Source: Stutzerimonas kunmingensis
GTDB lineage: Bacteria; Pseudomonadota; Gammaproteobacteria; Pseudomonadales; Pseudomonadaceae
Length of the DNA: 64,000 nt
Direction of reading: 5' to 3'
Assembly: GCF_021432085.1 (NCBI RefSeq)
Contig: NZ_CP090366.1
Coordinates: 2,418,001-2,482,000 of the forward strand
In this document: one piece after another, positions 10,948 through 20,601 of the stretch
Position numbering within the stretch: position 1 is the first letter of the stretch
Layout: each line of letters starts with the position of its first letter
The notes under the pieces: generated by a model
What the model saw: the letters and a program-made list of their open reading frames with translations, nothing else
What the model was told of the DNA's origin: nothing
The model's database searches: none
Made by a program: the position numbers and the translations under genes

Positions 10948-11553
10948 ATGCTTCCTGATCTCAACGAATTCCTCGGTTGTGCCACACCCGCCGCATGGGT
11001 GGATGCAGCGTTGCAGAATCAGGATGTGATGCTCATCGATCATGGAAACTGCGAGAAGAAGGCGGCAGGTGCGGCGTTCCAGTTGATGTTCCGCTACGTT
11101 GACAAACCGGACCTGCAGAACAAGATGTCGCGCCTCGCCCGTGAGGAGCTGCGTCATTTCGAGCAGGTGCTGGCAATCGTTCGCCGACGAGAGATCCAGC
11201 TGCGGAACGTTGGGTCGTCACGCTATGCAGCCGGCCTGCGCGAACTCGTACGCAATCATGAGCCGTACCGGCTGACTGATACGCTGGTGATCGGTGCCTT
11301 TATCGAGGCACGCTCCTGTGAGCGTTTCGCCATGTTGGTGCCGCATCTGGATGAGGAGCTGGGCAAGTTCTATCACGGGCTGCTCAAGTCGGAAGCGCGG
11401 CACTTTCAGGACTATCTCAAGCTGGCGTACCAATATGGCGATGCGGCCGATGTCGATACGGCGATCATTCGGGTACGTGAACGCGAGCGCGAACTCATCG
11501 AAAGCCCGGACGCCGAGTTTCGCTTCCACAGCGGCGTGCCGCTGGCGGCTTAG
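10948..11553 (+). CDS. miaE: tRNA-(2-methylthio-N6-isopentenyl-A37) hydroxylase MiaE
   Basis: Non-heme di-iron monooxygenase that hydroxylates the isopentenyl group of ms2i6A37 in tRNAs reading UNN codons. Ferritin-like four-helix bundle of 201 residues. Iron ligands are visible in the E-x-x-H-type helices: [33 protein letters not shown] and [10 protein letters not shown]. Its stop overlaps the convergent lpxH stop by four bases, so the two genes share a tail-to-tail junction. Confidence 0.93.
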   Translation: MLPDLNEFLGCATPAAWVDAALQNQDVMLIDHGNCEKKAAGAAFQLMFRYVDKPDLQNKMSRLAREELRHFEQVLAIVRRREIQLRNVGSSRYAAGLRELVRNHEPYRLTDTLVIGAFIEARSCERFAMLVPHLDEELGKFYHGLLKSEARHFQDYLKLAYQYGDAADVDTAIIRVRERERELIESPDAEFRFHSGVPLAA

Positions 11554-12272
11554 TTCAGATCGAACGGGGCCTGTTGAAAGCCGCTCTCGTCGACCTGTAA
11601 CGCCCAGCCTTGCTGGTCCCAATCGCCGAGCACGATTCGCTGCGCCGGACGGCCGTCGACTTCCAGTTCATGTGTTGCGGGGCGATGGGTGTGGCCGTGG
11701 ATCAGGGTCCGCACGCCATGCTCGGCGAGTACTCGAGGGATCAGCTCCGGGGTGACATCGATGATGTCCGAAGCCTTCATGCGCGTCTGGGCGCGACTTT
11801 CATTGCGCAGCTTGCGCGCGAGTTTTCGGCGAGTGGACAACGGCAGATGACGCAGGATGAACAGGCTGAGCGGATTGCGCAGCAAACGCCGTAGCCGCAT
11901 GTAGCCTTCATCGCGGGTGCACAGGCTGTCGCCATGCATCAGCAGGACGCGCTCACCGCCGAGCTCGACCACACTCGGGTCGCCCAGCAGCGTACAGCCC
12001 GCCGCGCGGCAGAAGCCCTTGCCCAGCATGAAGTCACGGTTGCCGTGCATCAGGTAAATGCGCGTACCGCGTTCGCTCAGGGCGCGTAACGCGTCGGCGA
12101 TCGATTGCTGGAAGGGTGTCATGGCATCGTCGCCGATCCAGACCTCAAAAAAGTCGCCGAGTATGTACAGCGCTTCGGCCTGGCGCGCGCGAGTGGCGAG
12201 AAAATGCAGAAACGCCCGGGTAATGTCCGGGCGTTTCTCTTCCAGGTGCAGATCGGAGATCAGCAGAATCAC
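11550..12272 (-). CDS. lpxH: UDP-2,3-diacylglucosamine pyrophosphohydrolase LpxH
   Basis: Fourth step of lipid A synthesis: cleaves UDP-2,3-diacylglucosamine to lipid X and UMP at the inner membrane face. Calcineurin-like phosphoesterase of 240 residues. Metal ligands are in ISDLHLEE (D, H), [17 protein letters not shown] and HGHTHRP. It begins six bases after the ppiB stop, so ppiB-lpxH form an operon, as in other pseudomonads. Confidence 0.95.
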   Translation of the reverse strand: MILLISDLHLEEKRPDITRAFLHFLATRARQAEALYILGDFFEVWIGDDAMTPFQQSIADALRALSERGTRIYLMHGNRDFMLGKGFCRAAGCTLLGDPSVVELGGERVLLMHGDSLCTRDEGYMRLRRLLRNPLSLFILRHLPLSTRRKLARKLRNESRAQTRMKASDIIDVTPELIPRVLAEHGVRTLIHGHTHRPATHELEVDGRPAQRIVLGDWDQQGWALQVDESGFQQAPFDLN

Positions 12273-12278
12273 TCGCGA

Positions 12279-12773
12279 TTACTCGACGATTTCCGCTTTC
12301 TCGATCACCACGTCTTCCACTGGAACGTCCTGGTGACCGGATTTCATGGTGGTCGCCACGGCCTTGATCTTCTCGACCACGTCCATGCCTTCGGTCACCT
12401 CGCCGAACACGGCGTAACCCCAGCCCTGAACGGTTGGCGCGCTGTGGTCGAGGAAGTCGTTGTCCTTCACGTTGATGAAGAACTGCGCGGAGGCAGAGTG
12501 CGGCTCCATGGTGCGGGCCATGGCCAGGGTACCGGTCTTGTTCGACAGGCCGTTGTTGGCCTCGTTCTTGATAGGGGCGCGAGTCGGCTTCTGCTTCATG
12601 CCAGACTCGAAACCGCCGCCCTGGATCATGAAGTTGCTGATCACGCGGTGGAAGATGGTGCCGTCGTAGTGACCGCTCTTCACGTATTCCTTGAAGTTGG
12701 CAGTGGTTTCCGGTGCCTTGTCTTCGAACAGGTTGACGGTGATGACGCCGTAGTTGGTGTGCAGTTTGATCAT
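12279..12773 (-). CDS. ppiB: Peptidyl-prolyl cis-trans isomerase B (cyclophilin)
   Basis: Cytoplasmic cyclophilin that isomerises X-Pro bonds. It is 164 residues long starting at [11 protein letters not shown]. Active-site residues include [13 protein letters not shown] (Arg), [16 protein letters not shown] and the W of [10 protein letters not shown]. An upstream extension to 12884 is open but has no family similarity and no ribosome site, so I reject it. No signal peptide on the chosen form. First gene of ppiB-lpxH and divergent from glnS. Confidence 0.94.
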   Translation of the reverse strand: MIKLHTNYGVITVNLFEDKAPETTANFKEYVKSGHYDGTIFHRVISNFMIQGGGFESGMKQKPTRAPIKNEANNGLSNKTGTLAMARTMEPHSASAQFFINVKDNDFLDHSAPTVQGWGYAVFGEVTEGMDVVEKIKAVATTMKSGHQDVPVEDVVIEKAEIVE

Positions 12774-12930
12774 CGGGGATGAGATTCCGTTTTCGTGGGG
12801 CTGGCCAAGTGCGGGACAGGCCGCTGCAAGGGTCGTCGTACCGAATGCCGTCAGGCGCTGATGGCAGTGCCGCCTTGGGCGCATTGCTCTGTCAGGGGGT
12901 TGACGGGTCCGCTATGATAAGCGCTTTGGT

Positions 12931-12952
12931 GCGACACGTGTGCACGTGTCGC
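12931..12952. repeat. Perfect palindrome at the intron 5' end
   Basis: GCGACACGTG, two bases, CACGTGTCGC. It overlaps the GTGCG intron start and would fold into a 10-bp hairpin in the RNA. Confidence 0.7.
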
Positions 12953-13983
12953 GCTTGGTTTGGTTAACTGCACCATGGCTCCAAACCCTTTGTTTCAAGG
13001 GGTTAATGCTTAAAACAGCAGCTAATGTACCCGGCTCAGCCTGGTAATCCTACGCTTCGGACGCTCTGCGTTTTTACGAGGCTAGGCAATGAATCTGCAT
13101 CAATTCGCACCCAAAATGGGTCCGCAATGGGGTGTAGAAACCAGAAAGTTGCAATCTAGCCTAGCTCGATTGTTACAAATAATGTCTAACCCAGAGGGTG
13201 AATTCCGCCCTCTGGGCAGATTTCGTCCCTCACGTTGGGCATCGAGCCTTTATTACCGTCGTGAGACGTTGGGGGACGTTAAACCAAGCGCGGAGCGTCA
13301 AGCTCCGAATCGCATTGCTCAGCTCTGCTTGTTCAGGGAGTACCGAGCCTGGCGTGTACCCGCCAGTTCATTAGATCGGCATGCGTCAGGGGCCAACCCT
13401 GGGGTGTGAAGCCCGATTAACAATGTCTCGCTCGCAAGAGGGTGTTATCCGGTGACGGAGAACGCTTCGCGTCCGAATTGCACGGACGCGACGAAGCTAA
13501 TGACCTAACCCGCATGGCTAACGCATGTGAATCGTCGCCAGAACCCTCGTAACTATCGACGGGCCTACGGCAATTATTGGCCTCAGCCAAAAACGGCATA
13601 GCAGTTGGCATCACAGTCAAAGCTTGTGATGCGGTACCACACAACTGTCGGGGGATAGACGAAGCCTAAACGGGGAATAGATGCGACTCGGGGAACGTGG
13701 CAATCCCGACCACTCGCCTGGTCAGCAACATCGGTCAGGCAGGCAAACCGCAAGGGGCGCTGATGGGTGTGGGGAATGGGAGGATGCAAAAAGCGAAGGG
13801 CTGCCTGTAATGGGTGGCATACCGGTTGAAACATCACCGGCAGGGGCAACCCTGGCTGACGTGCATCTGGTTTACGAGCGCAAAACATAGCCGCTGATTC
13901 CAGCGATAACAAACGACCCTATGGGCGATTACTGCCCATAGGGGAGTAGTCCGTCCTGAATGTCGTGATTTCAGGAGGACAGT

Positions 13984-15723
13984 ATGAAAACGCAACCAGC
14001 AGCACCGGTCGCGTCTGCGTCCTTCGACGGGATGAAGAACTGGCACGATCTTGATTGGGCCAGGGTTCAACAAACCGTTCGGAAAACGCAGCTAAAGATT
14101 GCGCAGGCAACTGGGGAAGGCAACTGGCGCAGGGTTAAACGCCTGCAACGACTGCTGACCCACTCGTTCTATGGCCGCTGTCTGGCTGTAAGGCGAGTCA
14201 CGGAGAACCGGGGTCGCAAGACGCCGGGTGTCGATGGAGAAACCTGGGGAACGCCTCAGGCCAAGCTCCAGGCCGTGGGACGTCTGTCGAAAAAGCGAGG
14301 CTATCGGCCCAAGCCGCTACGGCGGGTATGGATACCGAAGGCCGGCAAGCCAGAGAAACGCCCACTGGGTATCCCGACGATGTTGGATCGGGCCATGCAG
14401 GCGCTGTATCTGCAAGCGTTGGAACCTGTAATCGAAAGCACCAGCGATCCGAAGTCCTATGGATTTCGCCCGGATCGTTCGACTGCTGACGCAATGGTCG
14501 AGCTTTTCCACCTGCTGTCGCCACAAACGGCGCCGGTCTGGATTCTGGAAGGCGACATCAAAGGTTTCTTCGACAACATTAACCATGAATGGCTGTGCCG
14601 GAATGTTCCGATGGACAGGACGGTGCTGCGCAAGTGGTTGAAGGCCGGGGTTATCGACCGGCGACAACTCATGGCTACGGAGGCCGGGACGCCGCAGGGA
14701 GGAATTATCTCGCCCTGTCTGGCAAACGCCACCTTGAATGGCTTGGAAACCCAACTGAAGCGCCATCTGGTGCAGAAATTGGGAGCCAAAAAAGCTAAGA
14801 AGATCAAAGTGCAGTGTGTGCGCTATGCGGATGATTTTGTCGTTACGGCAGCCTCGAAAGAGCTGCTAGAGGACGAGGTCAAGTCATGGGTAGAGCAATT
14901 CCTGTCGGTACGAGGAGTTGCACTGTCACAGGCGAAAACGCAGATCACGCACATCAATCAAGGCTTCGATTTTCTAGGGTGGAATTTCAGGAAGTACGTG
15001 CCGAAATCGCCGTATAGGAAGGCCAAGCTGCTGATCAAACCCTCGAAGAAGAACGCCTCGGCGTTCTATCGGAAAGTGCGAGAGATCATCAAAAACAGCG
15101 GGGCACTGACGCAGGATGCGTTGATCGGCCAGCTGAACCCGGTACTGAAGGGGTGGGCGCAATACCACTCCCCGGTCGTGGCAAAACAGACCTTCAGCAA
15201 GCTGGATAGCTTGATTTTCTGGCGACTCTGGAGGTGGGCGAAGCGTAGGCACTCGAAGAAGTCGGCTGACTGGATCAGGAATAAATACTTCCGATCCATA
15301 GGCGGGCAGAACTGGGTGTTTGCGTATCCCTACAAAAATGGCAAGGGAGAAAGGCATTACCGACAGCTGTACAAGCTGGCGGAAACCGCAATCGTGCGTC
15401 ACAAGCGTTTACCGGGTGAGTATCAGCCCTACGACGCGGCGCATGAGCTGAAGTGGGAGGCGTTGAGGGTCCAGCGGATGCAGCACAAGCTGCGTTATCG
15501 GGGGCAAATACTCAGTATCTTTCGCAGACAGAAGGGGGTTTGTGCCCTGTGCGGGCATGCGATCAGCAAGGAGACCGGTTGGCACGACCATCACGTCATC
15601 AGGCGTGTGGACGGCGGACCGGATACCTTGAGCAATCGCGTGCTGCTTCATCCCAACTGTCATGCGCTGGTGCATAGCCGGCGTGAAAAGGTAACTCTGC
15701 GATACGGTGGTCTGGAATGTTAA
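13984..15723 (+). CDS. ltrA: Group II intron-encoded protein (reverse transcriptase, maturase, HNH endonuclease)
   Basis: A 579-residue multifunctional protein that helps the intron splice and retrohome. The reverse transcriptase domain (about 60-350) has YGFRPDRSTADAM, GDIKGFFDNI, TPQGGIISPCLAN and the catalytic YADD at 281-284 (CVRYADDFVV). The maturase (X) domain lies about 380-480. The C-terminal HNH endonuclease (about 515-575) has CALCGH at 520-525, HDHHVIRRVDGG and LHPNCHALVH. Everything appears intact, so the intron may still be mobile. It lies in domain IV, with an AGGAGG ribosome site before the ATG. Confidence 0.95.
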   Translation: MKTQPAAPVASASFDGMKNWHDLDWARVQQTVRKTQLKIAQATGEGNWRRVKRLQRLLTHSFYGRCLAVRRVTENRGRKTPGVDGETWGTPQAKLQAVGRLSKKRGYRPKPLRRVWIPKAGKPEKRPLGIPTMLDRAMQALYLQALEPVIESTSDPKSYGFRPDRSTADAMVELFHLLSPQTAPVWILEGDIKGFFDNINHEWLCRNVPMDRTVLRKWLKAGVIDRRQLMATEAGTPQGGIISPCLANATLNGLETQLKRHLVQKLGAKKAKKIKVQCVRYADDFVVTAASKELLEDEVKSWVEQFLSVRGVALSQAKTQITHINQGFDFLGWNFRKYVPKSPYRKAKLLIKPSKKNASAFYRKVREIIKNSGALTQDALIGQLNPVLKGWAQYHSPVVAKQTFSKLDSLIFWRLWRWAKRRHSKKSADWIRNKYFRSIGGQNWVFAYPYKNGKGERHYRQLYKLAETAIVRHKRLPGEYQPYDAAHELKWEALRVQRMQHKLRYRGQILSIFRRQKGVCALCGHAISKETGWHDHHVIRRVDGGPDTLSNRVLLHPNCHALVHSRREKVTLRYGGLEC

Positions 15724-15774
15724 GATCACGCGACATTGTTGCCGGTCAGCCATCAGCTGACTTTTCGTAAACTT

Positions 15775-15808
15775 GAGCCGTATGCGGTGAAAGCCGCACG
15801 TACGGTTC
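15775..15808 (+). ncRNA. Group II intron domain V (catalytic hairpin)
   Basis: 34-nt hairpin: GAGCCG at the 5' side pairs with CGGTTC at the 3' side, with the GAAA tetraloop inside GCGGTGAAAGCCGC. This matches the size and form of catalytic domain V. Domain VI follows directly. Confidence 0.92.
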
Positions 15809-15897
15809 TTAGGGGGGGACGGGCCAGTAATGGCCTGTCCCTACCCGACATTTGGTCGGCCTACCCTGAGCCGCACTCGCTGATCGTTAAGGACATC

Positions 15898-17565
15898 ATG
15901 AGCAAGCCCGAGACTCCCGCCGCTAGCAACTTTCTCCGTCCGATCGTCCAGGCCGACCTGGACTCCGGCAAGCACGCCAAGATCGTCACCCGCTTCCCGC
16001 CTGAGCCCAATGGCTATCTGCATATCGGCCACGCCAAATCGATCTGCCTGAATTTCGGCCTGGCGAAGGAGTTCGGTGGCGAGTGCAACCTGCGCTTCGA
16101 TGACACCAACCCGGCCAAGGAAGACCAGGAGTACATCGACGCCATCAAAAGTGATGTCGAATGGCTGGGCTTTCAGTGGGCGGGCGAGGAGCGCTATGCC
16201 TCCAACTATTTCGATCAGCTGCACGAGTGGGCCGTCCATCTGATCAAGGCGGGCAAGGCCTATGTTTGTGATCTGACGCCTGAGCAAGCGCGTGAGTATC
16301 GCGGCAGCCTGACCGAGCCCGGCAAGAACAGTCCGTTCCGCGAGCGGTTGGTGGAGGAAAACCTCGATCTCTTCGCGCGCATGAAAGCCGGTGAATTCCC
16401 GGATGGCGCCCGTGCGCTGCGGGCGAAGATCGACATGGCTTCGCCCAACATGAACCTGCGCGATCCGATCCTCTATCGCATTCGCCATGCGCACCATCAC
16501 CAGACCGGCGACAAGTGGTGCATCTACCCCAGCTACGATTTCACCCATGGTCAGTCTGATGCCATCGAGGGCATCACGCATTCGATCTGTACATTGGAAT
16601 TCGAGGATCACCGGCCGCTGTACGAGTGGTTCCTGGCCAACTTGCCCGTGCCGGCGCAGCCGCGTCAGTACGAATTCGCCCGCCTCAACCTGAACTACAC
16701 CATCACCAGCAAGCGCAAGCTCAAGCAGCTGGTCGATGAGAAGCACGTGAACGGCTGGGACGATCCGAGGATGTCGACGCTTTCGGGCTTTCGTCGTCGC
16801 GGTTACACCCCGGCGTCGATCCGCAATTTCTGCGACATGATCGGTGTGAATCGCGCCGGCGGCGTCGTCGACATCGGCATGTTGGAATTCGCCATCCGTG
16901 AGGATCTGGATGCCAACGCAGCGCGTGCGATGTGTGTGCTGAAACCGCTCAAGGTGGTGATCACCAACTACCCGGAAGGCCAGGTCGAGAACCTCGAGCT
17001 GCCGCGCCATCCCAAGCAGGATATGGGCGTGCGGGTGCTGCCATTCAGCCGGGAACTCTACATCGACGCCGGCGACTTCGAGGAAGTCCCTCCGGCTGGG
17101 TTCAAACGCTTGATTCCAGGCGGTGAAGTGCGCCTGCGCGGCAGCTACGTGATCCGTGCCGATGAAGCCGTGAAGGATGATCAGGGCAATGTCGTCGAGC
17201 TGCGCTGTTCCTATGACGAGAACACCCTCGGCAAGAATCCGGAGGGGCGCAAGGTCAAGGGCGTCATCCACTGGGTGCCGGCCGCCGAGAGCGTCGAGTG
17301 CGAGGTGCGTCTGTACGATCGCCTGTTCCGCTCGGCCAATCCGGAAAAGGACGAGGAGGGCGGTAGCTTTCTCGACAACATCAATCTGGAGTCGCTGGTT
17401 GTGCTCAAGGGGTGCCGTGCCGAGCCGTCGCTGGCCAGTGCCGAACCTGAAGAGCGGTTCCAGTTTGAACGCGAAGGCTATTTCTGCGCCGACATGAAGG
17501 ACAGCAAGCCGGGCGCTCCCGTGTTCAACCGCACCGTCACGCTGCGTGACTCCTGGGGTCAATGA
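15898..17565 (+). CDS. glnS: Glutaminyl-tRNA synthetase
   Basis: Class I synthetase charging tRNA-Gln with glutamine in the cytoplasm; 555 residues. The HIGH motif is in [15 protein letters not shown] and the KMSKS equivalent in [11 protein letters not shown]. The C-terminal anticodon-binding beta barrels follow. The ATG at 15898 ([12 protein letters not shown]) has AAGGAC as ribosome site; a longer open frame upstream runs back into the intron and is not coding. The group II intron separates this gene from its presumed promoter. Its stop overlaps the cysS start, so glnS-cysS is one operon. Confidence 0.97.
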   Translation: MSKPETPAASNFLRPIVQADLDSGKHAKIVTRFPPEPNGYLHIGHAKSICLNFGLAKEFGGECNLRFDDTNPAKEDQEYIDAIKSDVEWLGFQWAGEERYASNYFDQLHEWAVHLIKAGKAYVCDLTPEQAREYRGSLTEPGKNSPFRERLVEENLDLFARMKAGEFPDGARALRAKIDMASPNMNLRDPILYRIRHAHHHQTGDKWCIYPSYDFTHGQSDAIEGITHSICTLEFEDHRPLYEWFLANLPVPAQPRQYEFARLNLNYTITSKRKLKQLVDEKHVNGWDDPRMSTLSGFRRRGYTPASIRNFCDMIGVNRAGGVVDIGMLEFAIREDLDANAARAMCVLKPLKVVITNYPEGQVENLELPRHPKQDMGVRVLPFSRELYIDAGDFEEVPPAGFKRLIPGGEVRLRGSYVIRADEAVKDDQGNVVELRCSYDENTLGKNPEGRKVKGVIHWVPAAESVECEVRLYDRLFRSANPEKDEEGGSFLDNINLESLVVLKGCRAEPSLASAEPEERFQFEREGYFCADMKDSKPGAPVFNRTVTLRDSWGQ

Positions 17566-18950
17566 TGGCGCTGTCGATCTACAACACGCTGACCAAGACC
17601 AAGGAAGCGTTCCGCCCGCTGGAAGGCAACAAGGTGCGTATGTACGTCTGTGGCATGACGGTCTATGACTTCTGCCACATCGGTCATGCACGGGTGATGG
17701 TCGCGTTCGACGTGGTCACCCGTTGGCTGCGCCACCGCGGCTACGACGTGACCTACGTGCGTAACATCACCGACATCGACGACAAGATCATCCGCCGTGC
17801 CAGCGAGAACGGCGAGCCGTTCCAGGCGCTGGTCGAGAGAATGATCGCCGCCATGCACGATGACGAGACCCGCCTCAACGTACTGCGTCCGGATATCGAG
17901 CCGCGTGCGACTGACCATATCGCCGGCATGCACACGATGATCCAGACGCTCATCGACAAGGGCTTCGCTTATGCGCCGGGCAATGGTGATGTCTATTACC
18001 GGGTCGGCAAGTTCGTCGGTTACGGCAAGCTGTCGCGGCGCAAGATCGAGGACCTGAAGATCGGCGCGCGCATCGAGGTTGATGAGGCCAAGGAAGATCC
18101 ACTGGATTTCGTGCTGTGGAAGGGCGCCAAGCCAAGTGAACCGAGCTGGGATTCTCCTTGGGGTGCCGGTCGTCCGGGCTGGCATATCGAATGCTCGGTG
18201 ATGTCGACCTGCTGCCTAGGCGAGACCTTCGACATTCATGGCGGTGGTCCGGACCTGGTGTTCCCGCACCATGAGAACGAGATTGCCCAAAGTGAAGCAG
18301 CCACTGGCAAGCAGTACGCCAATGCCTGGATGCACGCCGGCGCGGTGCGTGTCGATGGCGAGAAGATGTCCAAGAGCCTGGGCAACTTCTTCACCATTCG
18401 GGAAGTGCTGGAAAAGTACCATCCTGAGGTCGTGCGCTATCTGCTGGTTTCCAGCCACTATCGCAGCCCAATCAACTACTCCGAAGACAGCCTGCGCGAG
18501 GCCAAGGGCGCTCTGGAGCGCTTCTACAACGGCCTCAAGGGCCTGCCTGAGGCGACGCCGGGCGGTGGCGACGAGTTCATCGCGCGCTTCGGCGTGGCGA
18601 TGGACGACGACTTCAACTCGCCGGAAGCCTGCGCGGTGCTGTTCGAGATGATCCGTGAGGTGAACCGTCTGCGTGAGTCTGATCTGGCCGCAGCTGCGGC
18701 GTTGGCTGCACGTCTCAAGGAGCTGGCGGGCGTATTGGGCGTGCTGCAGCTTGAGCCTGAAGCCTTCCTGCAAGCTGGTGCGGCGGGCAAGGTCGATGCC
18801 TCCGAGGTCGAGGCGTTGATCGCTGCGCGCCTCACGGCTCGAGCTGAAAAGAACTGGGCCGAATCCGATCGTATCCGCGACCAGCTCACCGCGATGGGGG
18901 TGGTGCTGGAGGATGGCAAAGGCGGAACGACATGGCGTCTTGCTGAATAA
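17565..18950 (+). CDS. cysS: Cysteinyl-tRNA synthetase
   Basis: Class I synthetase for cysteine; 461 residues, the E. coli length. It shows [17 protein letters not shown] (HIGH plus a zinc-binding Cys) and the KMSKS motif in [12 protein letters not shown]. Other zinc ligands lie in WHIECSVMS and [14 protein letters not shown]. Two consecutive ATG codons (17562, 17565) overlap the glnS stop; the second gives the familiar MALSIYNTL start. A terminator follows. Confidence 0.96.
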   Translation: MALSIYNTLTKTKEAFRPLEGNKVRMYVCGMTVYDFCHIGHARVMVAFDVVTRWLRHRGYDVTYVRNITDIDDKIIRRASENGEPFQALVERMIAAMHDDETRLNVLRPDIEPRATDHIAGMHTMIQTLIDKGFAYAPGNGDVYYRVGKFVGYGKLSRRKIEDLKIGARIEVDEAKEDPLDFVLWKGAKPSEPSWDSPWGAGRPGWHIECSVMSTCCLGETFDIHGGGPDLVFPHHENEIAQSEAATGKQYANAWMHAGAVRVDGEKMSKSLGNFFTIREVLEKYHPEVVRYLLVSSHYRSPINYSEDSLREAKGALERFYNGLKGLPEATPGGGDEFIARFGVAMDDDFNSPEACAVLFEMIREVNRLRESDLAAAAALAARLKELAGVLGVLQLEPEAFLQAGAAGKVDASEVEALIAARLTARAEKNWAESDRIRDQLTAMGVVLEDGKGGTTWRLAE

Positions 18951-18969
18951 AAGGGACGGCGTAATCAAA

Positions 18970-18996
18970 AACGGCACCGAAAGGTGCCGTTCTTGT
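18970..18996. terminator. Bidirectional terminator between cysS and folD
   Basis: Stem AACGGCACC/GGTGCCGTT (18970-18978 with 18983-18991), GAAA loop, T-rich on the plus side and A-rich on the other, between convergent genes. Confidence 0.88.
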
Positions 18997-19010
18997 TTTA
19001 CTCGCAGTAG

Positions 19011-19865
19011 TTATCGATGCAAATGTTCGGCGGCGTGCAGTGTATTTTCCAGCAGGCAGGCTCGGGTCATCGGACCTACTCCACCCGGAACCGGAGTGAT
19101 CCAGGCGGCGCGTTCGCTGGCTGGTCCGAATTCAACGTCGCCCAGCAGGCGCCCGTCGGCCTGGCGGTTGATGCCCACATCGATGACGATCGCCCCAGGC
19201 TTGATCCACTCACCCTTTACCAGGCCGGTGATACCGGTCGCTACCACGACCAGATCAGCTCGGCGAACGTGCTCTTCGAGGTTGCGGGTGAAGCGATGGG
19301 TCACGGTGGTGGTGCAGCCAGCCAAGAGCAGTTCCAGCGCCATTGGGCGACCGACAATGTTGGATGCGCCCACGACGACCGCATCCAGACCGTGCAGATC
19401 GACACCGGTGCTCTCCAGCAGCGTGATGATCCCCTTTGGCGTGCAGGGGCGTAGCAGCGGCATGCGTTGAGCGAGACGACCGACGTTATAGGGATGGAAG
19501 CCGTCCACATCCTTGTCCGGACGGATGCGCTCGAGCAATTGCGAGGCATCGAGGTGCTTTGGCAGCGGCAGTTGCACAAGGATGCCGTCGATGGAGGTGT
19601 CGTCGTTGAGCTGATCGATCAGCGCAAGAAGATCTTCTTGGCGAGTATCGCTCGGCAGGTCATGGGCCACGGAATTGAAGCCCACCTCCTCGCAATCCTT
19701 GCGCTTGTGCGCCACGTAAACCTGGGAGGCTGGGTCGCTGCCCACCAGAATTACGGCGAGGCCGGGAGCGCGAAGCCCTTGGGCGCGGCGTTCGGCAACA
19801 CGACCGGAGATCTGTTGGCGAATGTTGGCAGCAATCGTTTTACCGTCGATCAGTTTTGCGGTCAT
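19011..19865 (-). CDS. folD: Methylene-tetrahydrofolate dehydrogenase / methenyl-THF cyclohydrolase
   Basis: Bifunctional one-carbon enzyme linking 5,10-methylene-THF and 10-formyl-THF with NADP. 284 residues. Signatures: [13 protein letters not shown] (catalytic Tyr and Lys), [22 protein letters not shown], the nucleotide site [14 protein letters not shown] and [20 protein letters not shown]. Convergent with cysS. Confidence 0.97.
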   Translation of the reverse strand: MTAKLIDGKTIAANIRQQISGRVAERRAQGLRAPGLAVILVGSDPASQVYVAHKRKDCEEVGFNSVAHDLPSDTRQEDLLALIDQLNDDTSIDGILVQLPLPKHLDASQLLERIRPDKDVDGFHPYNVGRLAQRMPLLRPCTPKGIITLLESTGVDLHGLDAVVVGASNIVGRPMALELLLAGCTTTVTHRFTRNLEEHVRRADLVVVATGITGLVKGEWIKPGAIVIDVGINRQADGRLLGDVEFGPASERAAWITPVPGGVGPMTRACLLENTLHAAEHLHR

Positions 19866-20138
19866 GACGCTTGGTTAACCATTGGAGAGGACTTGGAAAG
19901 GGCGCGTATTCTCGCATGTCGCAGCGATGTGGCAAAGGCGAAGCAGCTACCGGCACCTGTAACTCCTTTATCTAACTGAAATTTTTTTGAATTTGCTGTT
20001 GACGAGTGTTTGGAGCCTCTATAACATTCGCCCCGCTTGTCGAGCACAGCCTGCTGCTGGGTAAGATGGCTTTCGAAGAGGGTTGCTTCTTCAATAGCCG
20101 GAGCTTCAAGTCTGCGCTCCGAACAGAATGCAGATAAA

Positions 20139-20215
20139 GCGCCCGTAGCTCAGCTGGATAGAGCATCCGCCTTCTAAGCGGATGGTCGCAGGTTCGAGTC
20201 CTGCCGGGTGCGCCA
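20139..20215 (+). tRNA. tRNA-Arg (anticodon UCU)
   Basis: 77 nt with encoded CCA. The seven-base acceptor stem starts at GCGCCCG, the D loop is AGCTCAGCTGGATAGAGC, the anticodon loop CTTCTAA (TCT at 20173-20175), and the T arm GGTTCGAGTCC. Confidence 0.97.
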
Positions 20216-20246
20216 TTTCGGCCTCTGGCACAAGCAAATGCAATAT

Positions 20247-20323
20247 GGTGGGCGTAGCTCAGTTGGTAGAGCACAGGATTGTGGCTCCTGGTGTCGAGGG
20301 TTCGATCCCCTTCGTCCACCCCA
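20247..20323 (+). tRNA. tRNA-His (anticodon GUG)
   Basis: 77 nt including the G at position -1 opposite C73, the histidine identity pair. Anticodon GTG is at 20281-20283, T arm GGTTCGATCC, and CCA is encoded. Confidence 0.97.
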
Positions 20324-20335
20324 TATTCCAGAAAG

Positions 20336-20358
20336 CGCCAGGCATTGCCTGGCGTTTT
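20336..20358 (+). terminator. Hairpin between tRNA-His and tRNA-Leu
   Basis: Stem CGCCAGGC/GCCTGGCG (20336-20343 with 20347-20354) followed by TTTTC. It may terminate or serve as a processing signal inside the tRNA cluster. Confidence 0.7.
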
Positions 20359-20375
20359 CGTTTAGGCCCTGCTTG

Positions 20376-20460
20376 GCGGACGTGGTGAAATTGGTAGACA
20401 CACCAGATTTAGGTTCTGGCGCCGCAAGGTGTGAGAGTTCGAGTCTCTCCGTCCGCACCA
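20376..20460 (+). tRNA. tRNA-Leu (anticodon UAG)
   Basis: 85 nt with the long variable arm of leucine tRNAs (GCGCCGCAAGGTGT) and encoded CCA. Anticodon TAG is at 20410-20412. Confidence 0.97.
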
Positions 20461-20502
20461 TCTCATGATTTCGAAGCTTTGCAAGAAGAATCGAAAATCT
20501 CT

Positions 20503-20528
20503 AAAAGCCCCGTAACAGGGGCTTTTTT
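20503..20528 (+). terminator. Terminator of the tRNA cluster
   Basis: Stem AAAAGCCCC/GGGGCTTTT (20503-20511 with 20518-20526), followed by further T residues. Confidence 0.9.
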
Positions 20529-20601
20529 GTGTCTGCTGTTGTAACACGTGAGGCAACGCACGATGCCTTGCAGCGCAGACGGCGGAGGTTGATGGTACTG
20601 A

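Larger units (their letters stand above)
12929..15849 (+). mobile_element. Group II intron inserted in the glnS 5' leader
   Basis: Self-splicing retroelement of about 2.92 kb. The 5' end GTGCG fits the GUGYG rule. The 3' part has domain V (15775-15808) and a domain VI stem (GGGACGGGCCA with TGGCCTGTCCC, loop GTAA) ending CTACCCGAC. The boundary is supported by exon pairing: EBS1 CAAAGC (13618-13623), in the loop of a perfect 8-bp stem, matches IBS1 GCTTTG (12923-12928). EBS2 TTATT (13574-13578) matches IBS2 GATAA just upstream with one G-U pair. About 475 nt between the 5' end and the recognisable domain I core (from about 13404) are unexplained. Splicing would restore a normal leader of about 204 bp between ppiB and glnS. 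Confidence 0.85.

Noticed and set aside
12900..12918. TTGACG and TATGAT as a glnS promoter
   Set aside because: Only 7 bases apart, too close for a sigma-70 promoter. TATGAT alone may be a -10 but no fitting -35 is seen.
13404..13408. GTGTG as the 5' end of the group II intron
   Set aside because: Gives a more usual length, but the preceding bases do not pair with the EBS1 loop, while those before 12929 pair with both EBS1 and EBS2.
13089..13409. 106-codon open frame in the intron 5' region
   Set aside because: No ribosome site or family features; lies in structured intron RNA.
15841..17691. 616-codon open frame on the minus strand across glnS
   Set aside because: Antisense shadow of glnS, caused by GC-rich codon bias; the glnS frame has all family motifs.
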